Notes: generated from the sequence alone by a model not told the origin. A DNA stretch of 64,000 bases from Microbacterium sp. zg-B185 (GCF_030246885.1 NZ_CP126739.1:496001-560000), one strand, 5' to 3'. Positions 44,258 to 53,429 are shown, numbered from the stretch's first letter. A program made the numbers and translations.

Positions 44258-45121
44258 ATGAGTGAACTGCGTTCGTCGAGGGGGGCGACGCCTGCTGCCG
44301 GCGCGGTCGCGGTGCGCGGCCTGACGGTGCAGCGCGGCTCGCACACGGTTTTCGACGGACTGGAACTCGACATCCCCCGCGGCCAGATCACCGGGCTTCT
44401 CGGGCCCTCCGGGTGCGGTAAGACGACGCTCATGCGCGCGATCGTGGGTGTCCAGCGGATCCGTGCGGGCACGGTGTCCGTGCTCGGGCATCCGGCCGGC
44501 ACCGCGTCGCAGCGACGTCGGGTCGCCTACGACACGCAGGCGGCGTCGGTGTACGACGACCTCACGATCCGCCAGAACCTCACCTACTTCGCCCGCCTGA
44601 TCGGCGCACCGCGCCGGGACGTTGATCGCGTCCTGGCCGAGGTGGGACTGGCAGCGCAGCGCCATCAGAGCGTCGGCTCGCTCAGCGGCGGGCAGGAGAA
44701 CCGCGTCTCGCTGGCCGTCGCGATGCTCGGCGCACCGGAGCTGATCGTGCTGGACGAGCCGACGGTCGGACTGGACCCGGTGTTGCGCGCCGAGCTGTGG
44801 ACGCTTTTCCGCCGTCTCGCCGACGCCGGGACGACGCTGATCGTGAGCAGCCATGTGATGGACGAGGCCCTGCGCTGCGACCGGCTCCTGCTGATGCGCG
44901 CTGGTCGCATCATCGCCGACACCACGCCGGACGGCCTGCGGGCCGAGACCGGTGCGGACGATCCGGATGCCGCTTTCCTCACACTCGTCGAGCGCGACGC
45001 CGCCGCGCACCCCCGCGCGGAAGCAGCGGCTCGCCCGCTCGCCACGCAGGGGCATGACCTCCCCGAACCGGACGGCCGCCGGCGCAGACGCGGGCCTCGC
45101 GGATGGGGGGACGGGAGATGA
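44258..45121 (+). CDS. ABC-2 type exporter ATP-binding protein
   Basis: ATPase of 287 residues with Walker A GPSGCGKTT, signature LSGGQENR, Walker B LIVLDEP and H-loop SSHVMDE. The Q-loop region reads VAYDTQAASVYDDLTIRQNL. The C-terminal 40 residues are Ala/Arg/Pro-rich. A GTG 3 bases upstream is also possible and no clear Shine-Dalgarno is seen for either. It overlaps the permease gene (ATGA). Such pairs export drugs, lipids or peptides, and the convergent MarR gene hints at a drug-response role. Confidence 0.88.
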   Translation: MSELRSSRGATPAAGAVAVRGLTVQRGSHTVFDGLELDIPRGQITGLLGPSGCGKTTLMRAIVGVQRIRAGTVSVLGHPAGTASQRRRVAYDTQAASVYDDLTIRQNLTYFARLIGAPRRDVDRVLAEVGLAAQRHQSVGSLSGGQENRVSLAVAMLGAPELIVLDEPTVGLDPVLRAELWTLFRRLADAGTTLIVSSHVMDEALRCDRLLLMRAGRIIADTTPDGLRAETGADDPDAAFLTLVERDAAAHPRAEAAARPLATQGHDLPEPDGRRRRRGPRGWGDGR

Positions 45122-45852
45122 CCATCACCCGCACGTTCTCCACCGCCGGCCGCGTACTCCGGCAGCTGAGCCATGACCCGCGCTCGATCGCCCTGATGCT
45201 GATCGCGCCGAGCCTGCTCGTCGGGCTGTTCGCGTGGCTGTTCAGCGATCAGGACGGCGTGTTCGACCAGTTCGGGGGCGGCATCCTGGCACTGTTCCCG
45301 TTCATCGTGATGTTCCTCGTCACCTCGATCACGACGCTGCGTGAACGGCGGTCGGGCACGCTCGAGCGGCTGATGACGACACCGCTCGGCAAAGCGGACT
45401 TCATCATCGGGTACGCCCTGGCTTTCGGGCTGATGGCCATGCTGCAGGCGATCCTCACGGTGACCTTCGCGGTGCTGGTGTGCGGGCTGCAGGTCGACGG
45501 ACCGGTGTGGCAGCTTGGCGTGGTGGCGGTCCTCGACGCGATCCTGGGGTCCGCGCTCGGCCTGCTCGCCAGCGCGTTCGCGCGGACCGAGTTCCAGGCG
45601 GTGCAGTTCATGCCGCTGATCGTGTTCCCGCAGATCCTCCTCGGCGGGCTCTTCATGCCGCGGGATCAGATGCCGGATGTTCTGTCCGCGATATCGGACT
45701 GGCTGCCCCTGAGCTATGCGATCGACGCGGTCAACGCGGTGACGGCAGGGGAGGAGGGATGGGACCTCTACCGACCGCTGCTGGTCGTGGCGGCCTTCGC
45801 AGCCGCATCGCTGGTCGTCGCCTCCGCTACACTCCGGCGACGTACGCCGTGA
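45118..45852 (+). CDS. ABC-2 type transporter permease
   Basis: Membrane subunit of the exporter, 244 residues, about six membrane segments. RERRSGTLERLMTTPLGKADF is the typical coupling helix, and FPQILLGGLFMP with SDWLPLSYAIDA is the typical C-terminal half. ATGA overlap with the ATPase gene. It ends 24 bases before the convergent MarR gene's stop. Confidence 0.9.
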   Translation: MTITRTFSTAGRVLRQLSHDPRSIALMLIAPSLLVGLFAWLFSDQDGVFDQFGGGILALFPFIVMFLVTSITTLRERRSGTLERLMTTPLGKADFIIGYALAFGLMAMLQAILTVTFAVLVCGLQVDGPVWQLGVVAVLDAILGSALGLLASAFARTEFQAVQFMPLIVFPQILLGGLFMPRDQMPDVLSAISDWLPLSYAIDAVNAVTAGEEGWDLYRPLLVVAAFAAASLVVASATLRRRTP

Positions 45853-45876
45853 CGGCGTGCCGTTGCGCGGCAGCGG

Positions 45877-46314
45877 TCAGGCGTCCTTCTTCTCGCGGAG
45901 CTTGGCGGTGAGGTCCCGGAGCTGCTGCAGTTCCCCGTCATCCAGCCGCGACATGCGCTCCGCGATCGACCTGCCGTGCAGTGAGGCGACCTTGCGGAAC
46001 GCGGCGGCGCCCTCGGCGGTCGCGCGCACCAGGGATCCGCGACCATCCTCGGGGTCCGGCCATTTGGAGACCAGTCCGCGGGCGGCCATCTTGTCCACGA
46101 GGCGGGACACGCTGGGCTGGCTGATCAGCATGTTCGCCGTCACGTCGCGCAGCCGCGCGGTCATGTCCTGCGCACGCGTGACCGTCAGCAGGACGTCGTA
46201 CTCCGCTTGGGACAGACCGGTGTCGTCGAAGTCGCAGCTGATCACGCCGAAGACCTCGTGCTGAGCGCGGAACAGGCTCTCCCAGGCTTCGATCGCGAGG
46301 CGGCGGTCGGTCAT
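45877..46314 (-). CDS. MarR-family transcriptional regulator
   Basis: A 145-residue winged-helix repressor: LSQAEYDVLLTVTRAQDMTA, recognition helix SQPSVSRLVDKMAARGLV and wing DPEDGRGSLVRAT. The ATG at 46314 is supported by TACAGT ending 7 bases upstream (leaderless arrangement). It faces the ABC-2 exporter genes tail to tail and is divergent from the DUF2207 gene, 68 bases apart. It may control either. Confidence 0.9.
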   Translation of the reverse strand: MTDRRLAIEAWESLFRAQHEVFGVISCDFDDTGLSQAEYDVLLTVTRAQDMTARLRDVTANMLISQPSVSRLVDKMAARGLVSKWPDPEDGRGSLVRATAEGAAAFRKVASLHGRSIAERMSRLDDGELQQLRDLTAKLREKKDA

Positions 46315-46382
46315 ACGCACCACTGTAGGCGAACCTCCCGGGCTACTGGGTATCGCACGGCCCCGCGCATAGGCTGACCGAT

Positions 46383-48203
46383 ATGGGTTCAAAGCTGATG
46401 CGCGTGCTCGGGATCGCTTTCATCGCCGTCGGGCTGCCGCTGGCCCTGCTGGCGGCGCCCCCGGACCGGGCCTCCGCTGCGGATGTCGTCGCCTCCGTGT
46501 CCCACGACGTCGAAGACTTCTCCTTCGAGAGCCTGGACGTGGAGTACACCCTCGGCCGCGACCCGGACGGGGCGAGCACGCTCCTGGTGCAGGAGCGGTT
46601 CGTCGCGCTGTTTCCCGAGGCGGACCAGAACCGTGGCATGCGCCGCACCATCCCCGAGACGTATCTGGGCGCGCCGCTGCACCCCGAGCTGGTCTCGATC
46701 ACCGACGGCAATGGCAACCCGCGCGAGGCGGAGACCGATTCCGAGGACGGCGAGTACAGCATGACCTCGCGCGCCGACGACTACGTGCACGGTGCTCAGA
46801 CCTACGTGTTCACCTACAGGCTGCAGAACGTCACACGGTTCTTCCAGGACACCGGCGTCGACGAGTTCTACTGGGACGTCAACGGGACGGCGTGGCCGCA
46901 GGAGTTCGGTCGCGTCAACGTCCGCGTGACCGTTCCGGCCGACCTCGCCGGCTCCCTGACCGGCTCCCAGGCCTGCTACGTGGGTTCCCAGGGATCGGAG
47001 CAGACGTGTCCGATCAGTACAGAGGCGGCCGCTGACGGGGCCGCGGCGATCGTGGCCGCTGCGGCCCCGGTGTACGCCTACCAGACTGTGACCCTTGCGA
47101 TCGCATTCGAGGAGGGCACCTTCACGGCGTTCGACTCGTCCTATCTCGCCTCGCCATGGGGCTGGGTGCAGGGGATCGGCGGACTCGGTGTGCTGGCTGC
47201 GGTGCTCTTCGCCATCGTCACGCGCGCACGCCGGCTGCGCGACGCCCCAGGGCGGCGGACGATCATCGCCGAATACACGCCCCCACCCGGGATCGACTCG
47301 CTGGAGAGCGCGGTGCTGCTCGGGCACACCACCAAGGCGATACCGGCCGAGGTTCTCGAGCAGGCGGTGGTGGGCAGCATCCGCATCATCGAGGGAACGC
47401 GGAAGCTGTTCGGAGGCGTGAAGCTCAAAGCGCAGCTGATCGATCCCTCACGCGCAGACGGCGACGGAATGCTGCTGCTGGAAGGTCTTTTCCCGGCTCT
47501 GGAACCGGGCGCCGAGTACGAGTTCGGCGGCACCGACACCCGGTTCTCTTCCGCGGCGCAGAAGATCCTGAAACTGGCCAATCAAGAACTCACGCAGCGT
47601 GGGCTGCGCCGCGAAGTTCCGGCTTCCGTGCGGGCATGGCCGGTGCTGATCGCCATCGGCGCGCTGATCCTCGTCGCTTTCGCCGGAGCCTTCGCCCTCG
47701 GCAGCGCGGTCGATCCCGGCGTGCCCATCCTGATGATCATCGGAGCAGTTCTGGGACTGCTGATCGTGATCGGATTGATCTCCCGGAAACCGCTCACCGC
47801 CGCGGGCGCCGAGGTGCGCGATCACCTGAAGGGACTCAAGGAATTCATCGAATGGGCTGAAGCCGACCGCATCCGGATGCTTCAGTCGCCGGAGGGCGCG
47901 GAGCGCGTCCGGATCAACCCGCGGGATCCTGCCGAGATGCTCAAGCTGTACGAGGTGCTGCTGCCGTACGCGGTCGTCTTCGGCCAGGAGAAGCAGTGGG
48001 CTGAGCAGCTGGCCGTGCTCTACGAGCAGAATCATTCGCCCGGATGGTATGCGGGTTCGCACGGGTTCAGCGCGGCGTCCTTCGCCGCCGGGATCAGCTC
48101 GCTGTCGGCGAGTTCGTCCTCGTCGGCGTCGACCTCCGGCGGCTCCAGTGGCGGTGGCTCGGCCGGTGGTGGCGGTGGTGGCGGAGGCGGCGGCGGGGTC
48201 TAG
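46383..48203 (+). CDS. DUF2207 membrane protein with Ser/Gly-rich tail
   Basis: A 606-residue membrane protein: signal peptide to about residue 31, a large extracytoplasmic N-terminal domain (about 35-255, with DVNGTAWPQEFGRVNVRVTV), one membrane segment (about 258-278), a cytoplasmic stretch, then two membrane segments (about 418-462). The C-terminus is extremely Ser- then Gly-rich (SASSSSSASTSGGSSGGG, ending in a run of Gly), as is common in DUF2207 proteins. TAGGCT ends 7 bases before the ATG, so the mRNA is probably leaderless. Its function is unknown. Confidence 0.85.
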   Translation: MGSKLMRVLGIAFIAVGLPLALLAAPPDRASAADVVASVSHDVEDFSFESLDVEYTLGRDPDGASTLLVQERFVALFPEADQNRGMRRTIPETYLGAPLHPELVSITDGNGNPREAETDSEDGEYSMTSRADDYVHGAQTYVFTYRLQNVTRFFQDTGVDEFYWDVNGTAWPQEFGRVNVRVTVPADLAGSLTGSQACYVGSQGSEQTCPISTEAAADGAAAIVAAAAPVYAYQTVTLAIAFEEGTFTAFDSSYLASPWGWVQGIGGLGVLAAVLFAIVTRARRLRDAPGRRTIIAEYTPPPGIDSLESAVLLGHTTKAIPAEVLEQAVVGSIRIIEGTRKLFGGVKLKAQLIDPSRADGDGMLLLEGLFPALEPGAEYEFGGTDTRFSSAAQKILKLANQELTQRGLRREVPASVRAWPVLIAIGALILVAFAGAFALGSAVDPGVPILMIIGAVLGLLIVIGLISRKPLTAAGAEVRDHLKGLKEFIEWAEADRIRMLQSPEGAERVRINPRDPAEMLKLYEVLLPYAVVFGQEKQWAEQLAVLYEQNHSPGWYAGSHGFSAASFAAGISSLSASSSSSASTSGGSSGGGSAGGGGGGGGGGGV

Positions 48204-48242
48204 GGCCGCCTGCGCCCGGCCCGATCGGAGCGGGCACAAGTC

Positions 48243-48275
48243 AGGGCCGGTCGGAGAGGCTTACCGACCGGCCCT
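48243..48275 (+). terminator. Terminator of the DUF2207 gene
   Basis: A 12-bp perfect stem, AGGGCCGGTCGG with CCGACCGGCCCT, a 9-base loop, and a TTGTCCCTT tail; 39 bases after the stop. Confidence 0.75.
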
Positions 48276-48363
48276 TGTCCCTTGCACCAAGAGTTTCCTG
48301 CAATCACATGCGGTCGTTGCCACAGCAAAACAACTTCCGTAGCTGAACTCTATAACGACGAGG

Positions 48364-48396
48364 TAACGGAAGGGAAGGGGTTTCCGTTATCTTTTT
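48364..48396 (+). terminator. Classical Rho-independent terminator
   Basis: An 8-bp stem, TAACGGAA with TTCCGTTA, and a 10-base loop followed by TCTTTTT. It has a real T-tract, rare in this genome. It lies 160 bases after the DUF2207 stop with another terminator between, so it may end an unseen short transcript or be imported with the AT-richer segment. Confidence 0.72.
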
Positions 48397-48550
48397 GTGA
48401 TTCTTTGAACCGGTGTTCGGCGCACGCAACTGCTGGGCGACGGGCGAGTGACAAACCGCGGCGCCGTGCTTCGTGTGCAGCCCGGCGGAGGTTGGGATGA
48501 CTGGCAGATCGTGAAGCGACCTGCCACAGTTGACGCGTCTCTGCTGCCGG

Positions 48551-49585
48551 CTACGTGGCGTACAGAGTGACCTTGAGGAGTTGAAGGCGGCTTGCCATGC
48601 GGAAGGCGTCGGGTCGTTCGGACGCGTCCGCGAGGAAGACGGGTAGGTCGACGGTCGATGAGAATCTCGTTGGTACGTCGGCGTCGACCAGCACGTCGAT
48701 GAGGTTGATGAAGCGCTGCTGAGCCTCCGCGTCGGCGTCTCCGAATGCGGGGATGTCGGTGATGGCCCATCGGGAGAAGGCTCGCGACCAGTGCAGGTAC
48801 TCGATCGTCGACGTTGCTGTTGCGCACAGCTGGTCGAAAGTGGCGAGCAGTTCGTCGTCATCCGCTGACGTCACCGTGAACGCCCGTCCATGGACGGCGA
48901 TGATTTTCTCCTCAGTCGGCGCGACACGGGCGGGCATCATTGTCCACGTGCCGGCAGCGAAGCCGCGGCAGTGGTCTTCATTGACAGTGCGGTAGTCGAC
49001 GGGACCGTCGAGATCCCACACGTCCATATGTGTCTTGATGAGCGCGATGCCCGGTTCGAAGACGTGGTGCCAGATCGCATTCGGCAGCAGATCGTCCGGG
49101 GCATAGTTCGAGGTCGCGAGGACGGTCAAGCCGCGCTGGAAGACATGATCCAGCAGACGAGTCAGGAGCCGCGCGTCGCCGGAATCGTGGACATGGAGCT
49201 CGTCGAAGAAGAGCAGGCGACTGTTCTGAGTAATGTCGTCGATCGCGCGTTCGACGGCATCTCGTTCACTTCGGTGATCGTGGATGCTGCGGTGCAGCTC
49301 GTCGAAGAAGCCATGGAAATGCACGCGAGTCTTCTGAGCCCGCGGAAGCTCCGCGTAGAAGGCATCAGCGAGCCACGACTTGCCACGTCCTGCGTCGCCG
49401 TGGATGTAGAGGCTGCGCGGGGAGGATCGGCGTAAGGTGCCGCGATCGAGATATGCGCCGAGAGTTGCCAGCCGCTCGAGTAACGCTCGCTGATTGGCAT
49501 CGAGCGCGAAGCCATCGCGGGCTGCCGCGTTCTCGACGCCGACAACAAGCCTCTCCTTCGACCGCACTCTTTGAGAGTGCCACAT
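48551..49585 (-). CDS. zapE: ZapE/AFG1-like AAA ATPase
   Basis: A 344-residue AFG1-like ATPase with Walker A YIHGDAGRGKSWLADAF, Walker B RLLFFDELHVHD, sensor LTVLATSNYAPDDLLPNAIW and the later FEPGIALIKTHMDVWDLDG segment of the family. In Escherichia coli ZapE acts at the division ring; in actinobacteria the role is not established. I use the ATG at 49585; a GTG two codons upstream is possible. The gene looks lower in GC than its neighbours by eye, which may point to different ancestry. Confidence 0.85.
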   Translation of the reverse strand: MWHSQRVRSKERLVVGVENAAARDGFALDANQRALLERLATLGAYLDRGTLRRSSPRSLYIHGDAGRGKSWLADAFYAELPRAQKTRVHFHGFFDELHRSIHDHRSERDAVERAIDDITQNSRLLFFDELHVHDSGDARLLTRLLDHVFQRGLTVLATSNYAPDDLLPNAIWHHVFEPGIALIKTHMDVWDLDGPVDYRTVNEDHCRGFAAGTWTMMPARVAPTEEKIIAVHGRAFTVTSADDDELLATFDQLCATATSTIEYLHWSRAFSRWAITDIPAFGDADAEAQQRFINLIDVLVDADVPTRFSSTVDLPVFLADASERPDAFRMASRLQLLKVTLYAT

Positions 49586-49845
49586 GACCACCTGCCGTCG
49601 ATTTCCGGGAGACGGACCGATTGGTCACGGCCGCGCCGCCGCATCCGCGGCGGAGCCGACTGTTATCCCGTCGCACACGCGCCCTGTGCCTGCAGCAGGC
49701 GGCGGAACGGGACGACGATCGCCATCATGAGTCTCCGATAATGGAGCAGATTGCGGCGCTGCGTGACCGGTTCGACCTGCACCTGCGTGTGGAGCGCTTC
49801 GTCTCCGATGCGATGGGTGTGACAGGCATCCACGGCTTCTGCGAC

Positions 49846-50949
49846 TCACACGGCTGCGCCCGCGACGGTGCGGCTCAGCCGCACTCCGCTGGTCAGATCG
49901 AAGACGTGGATCCGGCCACGCTTCGGGGTCACGGTGACAGTGTCACCGGTGCTCGGGTGGACCCGCCCGTCGACGCGCGCGATCACGTCGATGCGCTCGC
50001 CGTCGACGCCGGCATGCCCGTAGAGGTAGCCGTCAGCGCCGAGTTCCTCGACGAGGTCGACCGTCAGCGGAAGCCCCGAACCCCCTGCGCCGGCGACCGT
50101 GATGTCCTCCGGTCGGACGCCGATGGTGACACGAGGGCCGGTGGTTGCGAGAAGGTCGCGGCCGATCTGGACGGTGTCGGTGCCGAACCGCACACCGTGC
50201 TCGGTCACGTCCGCGGTGAACAGGTTCATTGCGGGCGAGCCGATGAATCCGGCGACGAAGAGATTGGTCGGGTTCTCGTACAGGTCCCGCGGCGTGCCGA
50301 CCTGCTGCAGCGCACCGTCGGCGAGCACCGCGATCCGGTCTCCCATCGTCAGCGCCTCCACCTGGTCGTGCGTGACGTACACGGTGGTGACGCCCAGGCG
50401 GCGTTGCAGCGAGGAGATCTGGGTGCGCGTCTGCACGCGCAGCTTCGCGTCCAGGTTGGACAGCGGCTCGTCCATCAGGAAGACCTGGGGCTGGCGCACG
50501 ATCGCGCGACCCATCGCGACGCGCTGGCGCTGGCCGCCGGAGAGCGCCTTCGGCTTGCGTTCGAGGAACGGCACGAGATCGAGCAGGTTCGCCGCCTCCA
50601 GGACGCGTTCGGCGCGTTCGTGCTTGCCGACGCCGGCGATCTTCAGGGCGAAGCCCATGTTCTCGGCGACGGTCATGTGCGGGTAGAGCGCGTAGTTCTG
50701 GAACACCATCGCGATGTCGCGGTCCTTCGGCGGGATATCGGTGACATCGCGGTCGCCGATCAGGATCCGGCCCGAGTTGACCTCTTCCAGACCTGCCAGC
50801 ATCCGCAGCGAGGTGGACTTGCCGGAACCGGAGGGTCCGACCAGGACGAGGAACTCGCCGTCGGCGACGTCCAGGTCGAGCCTGTCGACGGCCGGGCGCG
50901 GGACGCCGGGATAGGCGCGCGTCGCCTGGTCGAAGGTCACAGTTGCCAT
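49846..50949 (-). CDS. Sugar ABC transporter ATP-binding protein (MsiK/UgpC type)
   Basis: A 367-residue CUT1 ATPase: Walker A GPSGSGKST, Q-loop VFQNYALYPHMTV, signature LSGGQRQRVAMGRAIVRQP, Walker B FLMDEPLSNLDAKLR, then the C-terminal TOBE-like regulatory domain (about 235-367). GAAAGGAAAG precedes the ATG at 50949. No permease is adjacent. In actinobacteria one such MsiK-type ATPase commonly energises several sugar importers that lack their own, so it could serve the CUT1 importer at 14948-18234. Confidence 0.92.
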   Translation of the reverse strand: MATVTFDQATRAYPGVPRPAVDRLDLDVADGEFLVLVGPSGSGKSTSLRMLAGLEEVNSGRILIGDRDVTDIPPKDRDIAMVFQNYALYPHMTVAENMGFALKIAGVGKHERAERVLEAANLLDLVPFLERKPKALSGGQRQRVAMGRAIVRQPQVFLMDEPLSNLDAKLRVQTRTQISSLQRRLGVTTVYVTHDQVEALTMGDRIAVLADGALQQVGTPRDLYENPTNLFVAGFIGSPAMNLFTADVTEHGVRFGTDTVQIGRDLLATTGPRVTIGVRPEDITVAGAGGSGLPLTVDLVEELGADGYLYGHAGVDGERIDVIARVDGRVHPSTGDTVTVTPKRGRIHVFDLTSGVRLSRTVAGAAV

Positions 50950-50965
50950 TGCTTCTTTCCTTTCA

Positions 50966-50983
50966 CCGGCAACCACGTGCCGG
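50966..50983 (-). promoter_or_regulatory. 5'-UTR hairpin upstream of the MsiK/UgpC-type gene
   Basis: A 6-bp stem, CCGGCA with TGCCGG, and a 6-base loop, ending 16 bases before the ATG and right next to the Shine-Dalgarno. A conserved msiK RNA motif is known upstream of actinobacterial msiK genes; whether this hairpin belongs to it cannot be judged by eye. Confidence 0.35.
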
Positions 50984-51017
50984 ACGATCGTTGTGACGGG
51001 CGGTGGTTCCCAGCGGC

Positions 51018-51598
51018 TCAGGCCGCCGCCTGAACGTCCGCCGGGTGCCTGACCCCTTCGAGGGCCTCCGACCAGGCGATGAGCTGGTCGAACTGCGCGT
51101 TCAGGAGGGTGGCCTGGTACTCGCCGGGGGTGAATGTGGAGTAGTTCTCGAACTCCGTCATGAGCGACAGGGTGAGGGTCTGGCGCACCGTCGCGACCTG
51201 GAGCTCGGCCAAGACGAGCCGCAGATGCTCGATCGCGCGCGCTCCGCCCACCCCGCCGTATCCCACCAGCGCGGCGGCCTTGTTGTTCCACTCGGCGTGC
51301 AGATAGTCGATCGCGTTCTTGAGGACGCCGGACGTGGAGTGGTTGTACTCGGGGGTGACGAAGATGTACCCGTCGAACCCGGCGATCTTCTCGGACCATG
51401 CCCGGGTGTGGTCGTTGCGGTACTGGCCCATGGCCGGCGGCATCGGCTCGTCCAGATGGGGCAGGCGTAGTCGGCGAGGTCGACGAGCTCGAATTCGGCA
51501 TCCTCCCGCTGTGCGGCCTGCTCCAGGACCCAGTCGGCGACCTGCTTGCCGTTGCGTCCGGGACGTGTGCTTCCGAGGATGATGGCGATCTTGGTCAT
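51018..51598 (-). pseudogene. NADPH-dependent FMN reductase, frameshifted
   Basis: Flavodoxin-fold NAD(P)H:FMN reductase in two frames. The N-terminal part (MTKIAIILGSTRPGRNGKQV to LVDLADYAC) reads in one frame from 51598. The rest (LDEPMPPAMGQYRNDHT, FVTPEYNHSTSGVLKNAIDY) reads in another to the stop at 51018. One C appears missing in the CCTGCCCC run near 51460-51470; restoring it gives a normal ~193-residue protein. It could be a sequencing error or a real lesion. Its ATG overlaps the stop of the F420-reductase-like gene, so it is third in the flavin operon. Confidence 0.82.
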
Positions 51599-52347
51599 TT
51601 CTGCAGTGCTCCTTCGTGGTGTGGTCCGTGCGTTGTGGTGCTGTCGGGGCGGGTGATGAGCGGCCGGGACCGAACCGTGGCAGAGGTCGCGTCGATCAGC
51701 GAGTGCAGGTCCTCGGCCGGGAGGTCGGCTCCGAAAGTCGGATTGCCGGGCTGCAGGACCACGCCCGCCCCAAGCGGGCCCGCGACGACGGGGTCGAAGC
51801 CCAGATCGTCGACGAAATCGGCGATGCGTGCCAGGTCGCCCGGACGATCGCCGGCGATCGCGATCGCCTTTCGCCCGGCGACCCCGCCGGGTCGGGACTC
51901 CTCCTCGAGATCGTGGTAGCCCATATGGTTCAGCGCCTTCACGACGTGTGCACCGGCCAGGAAGCCCTGGACGATTTCGCTCGTGGAGGTGCGCGGGTCG
52001 TTCAGGTCGTCGCGGATGCCGTCCGTCTCCCACCAGTAGTTCATCGCGTCGACGACGAGCTTGCCGTCGAGGTCCTCGACGGGGAGGCGGCGATACCTGC
52101 CCAGCGGCAGCGCGAGCACGACGATGTCGGCCCCGCGGGCGGCCTCTTCCGGGCGCACGGCGGCCGCGCCGGGCGCGAGCACCTCGACCGTGAGGGCGAT
52201 CCGATCCGGATGGCCCGAGCCGGCGATGAGCACCCGGTATCCGGCGGCCAGCGCCAGGCGGGCGATGACCGTGCCGACCTTGCCGGCGCCCAGGATGCCG
52301 ATGGTGGTGCGGTCGCGCATCGTGACGTCCCCGTTGCGCTGGGTCAT
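51595..52347 (-). CDS. NADPH-dependent F420 reductase-like protein (NAD(P)-binding)
   Basis: A 250-residue Rossmann protein: TIGILGAGKVGTVIARLALA at the N-terminus, DIVVLALPLGRYRRLP, then VVDAMNYWWETDG and VKALNHMGYHDLE, typical of the F420:NADP oxidoreductase-like family. I use the ATG at 52347 because it overlaps the LLM stop (ATGA); ATG 52320 is an alternative. Between an LLM oxidoreductase and an FMN reductase it may supply reduced deazaflavin or nicotinamide balance. Confidence 0.84.
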   Translation of the reverse strand: MTQRNGDVTMRDRTTIGILGAGKVGTVIARLALAAGYRVLIAGSGHPDRIALTVEVLAPGAAAVRPEEAARGADIVVLALPLGRYRRLPVEDLDGKLVVDAMNYWWETDGIRDDLNDPRTSTSEIVQGFLAGAHVVKALNHMGYHDLEEESRPGGVAGRKAIAIAGDRPGDLARIADFVDDLGFDPVVAGPLGAGVVLQPGNPTFGADLPAEDLHSLIDATSATVRSRPLITRPDSTTTHGPHHEGALQK

Positions 52348-53429
52348 CGCCGGAACGACGCGCCGGCCATGACCGACCGGGCCGGGCTCTCGGCGAGCAG
52401 CTCCCGGACCATGGGAACCACCTTCGTGCCGTACAGCTCGACGGCGCGAAGGCGGGCGCTGGCGGCCAGGGCGCCGCCGGCCGTGTAGATCAGGTCGAAC
52501 CGGCCGACATCGAGCGCCCTGATCGCATCGGCCATCTTCCGAGCGACGGTCTCCGGCGAGCCGATGTAGAGCGAGCCGCGCTCGACGTCGGCCTCGAACT
52601 CGGAGCGCTGCACGGGCGGCCATCCCCGCAATGCCCCGATCCGGTCCCGGATCACCTTGTAACCGGGGTAGAAGATCTCTCTGGCCTCGGCATCCGTCTC
52701 GGCGATGAAACCGGGGGAGTGCATGCCCACCGGATATGCGGTCGTTCCCAATTGCTGCGCGGCCCGCCGGTACAGGTCGACGTACGGGGCGAAGCGGGCG
52801 GGTGCGCCGCCGATGATGGCGAGCATGAGCCGAAATCCGTACTGCGCGGTGCGCACCACGGACTGCGGCGTGCCGCCGACGCCGACCCAGGTGCGCAGCC
52901 GCCCCGAGTCGGTCTTGGGGAAGACATCGGCCTCGTGCAACGCGGCACGCGTGGTTCCTTCCCACGTGACCGGCTTCTCGTCGAGCAGCGCGTGGAACAG
53001 GTCGATCTTCTCGTCGAAGAGCACCTCGTAGTCGGAGAGGTCGTATCCGAACAGAGGGAACGACTCGGTGAAGGACCCTCGGCCCAGGATGACCTCGGCG
53101 CGCCCGTGGGACAGCGCGTCGACGGTGGCGAAGCGCTGGAACACCCGTACCGGGTCGTCGGATGACAGCACGGTGACGCCTGATCCCAGACGGATCCTCT
53201 CGGTCGCGGTCGCAATCCCGGCGAGCACGGTCTCGGGGGAGGAGATCGCGAACTCGGGGCGGTGGTGCTCGCCGATCGCAATCGCGTCGATGCCGAGATC
53301 GTCGGCCAGCACCGCCTCCTCCAGGGTGGCGCGGATCGCTTGCCCGTAGGAGACGACGGCGCCGTGATCGTCGAGCGGCAGGTCTCCGAATGTGTCGATG
53401 CCGAACTCCAGTTCGGTGAAATCGCTCAT
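52344..53429 (-). CDS. LLM-class flavin-dependent oxidoreductase
   Basis: A 361-residue luciferase-like oxidoreductase: GIDAIAIGEHHRPEFAISSP, the FATVDALSHGRAEVILGRGS signature and YIGSPETVARKM near the C-terminus. First gene of a three-gene, ATGA-coupled flavin operon under two MarR boxes. The substrate is unknown; the pairing with an FMN reductase suggests a two-component FMNH2-dependent monooxygenase. Confidence 0.88.
   Translation of the reverse strand: MSDFTELEFGIDTFGDLPLDDHGAVVSYGQAIRATLEEAVLADDLGIDAIAIGEHHRPEFAISSPETVLAGIATATERIRLGSGVTVLSSDDPVRVFQRFATVDALSHGRAEVILGRGSFTESFPLFGYDLSDYEVLFDEKIDLFHALLDEKPVTWEGTTRAALHEADVFPKTDSGRLRTWVGVGGTPQSVVRTAQYGFRLMLAIIGGAPARFAPYVDLYRRAAQQLGTTAYPVGMHSPGFIAETDAEAREIFYPGYKVIRDRIGALRGWPPVQRSEFEADVERGSLYIGSPETVARKMADAIRALDVGRFDLIYTAGGALAASARLRAVELYGTKVVPMVRELLAESPARSVMAGASFRR

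Larger units (their letters stand above)
48204..48550. other. 347-base intergenic region with two terminators
   Basis: No coding sequence found. It contains two terminator hairpins (listed separately) and a conspicuously AT-richer stretch at about 48300-48420, unlike the surrounding high-GC DNA. The second hairpin does not directly follow a recognised gene on its strand. Confidence 0.6.

Noticed and set aside
49741..49860. Frame beginning MEQIAALRDRFDLHLRVERF in the 260-base gap before the MsiK-type gene
   Set aside because: No recognisable family, weak ribosome-binding site, and it runs on antisense into the ATPase gene. At most an eroded fragment.
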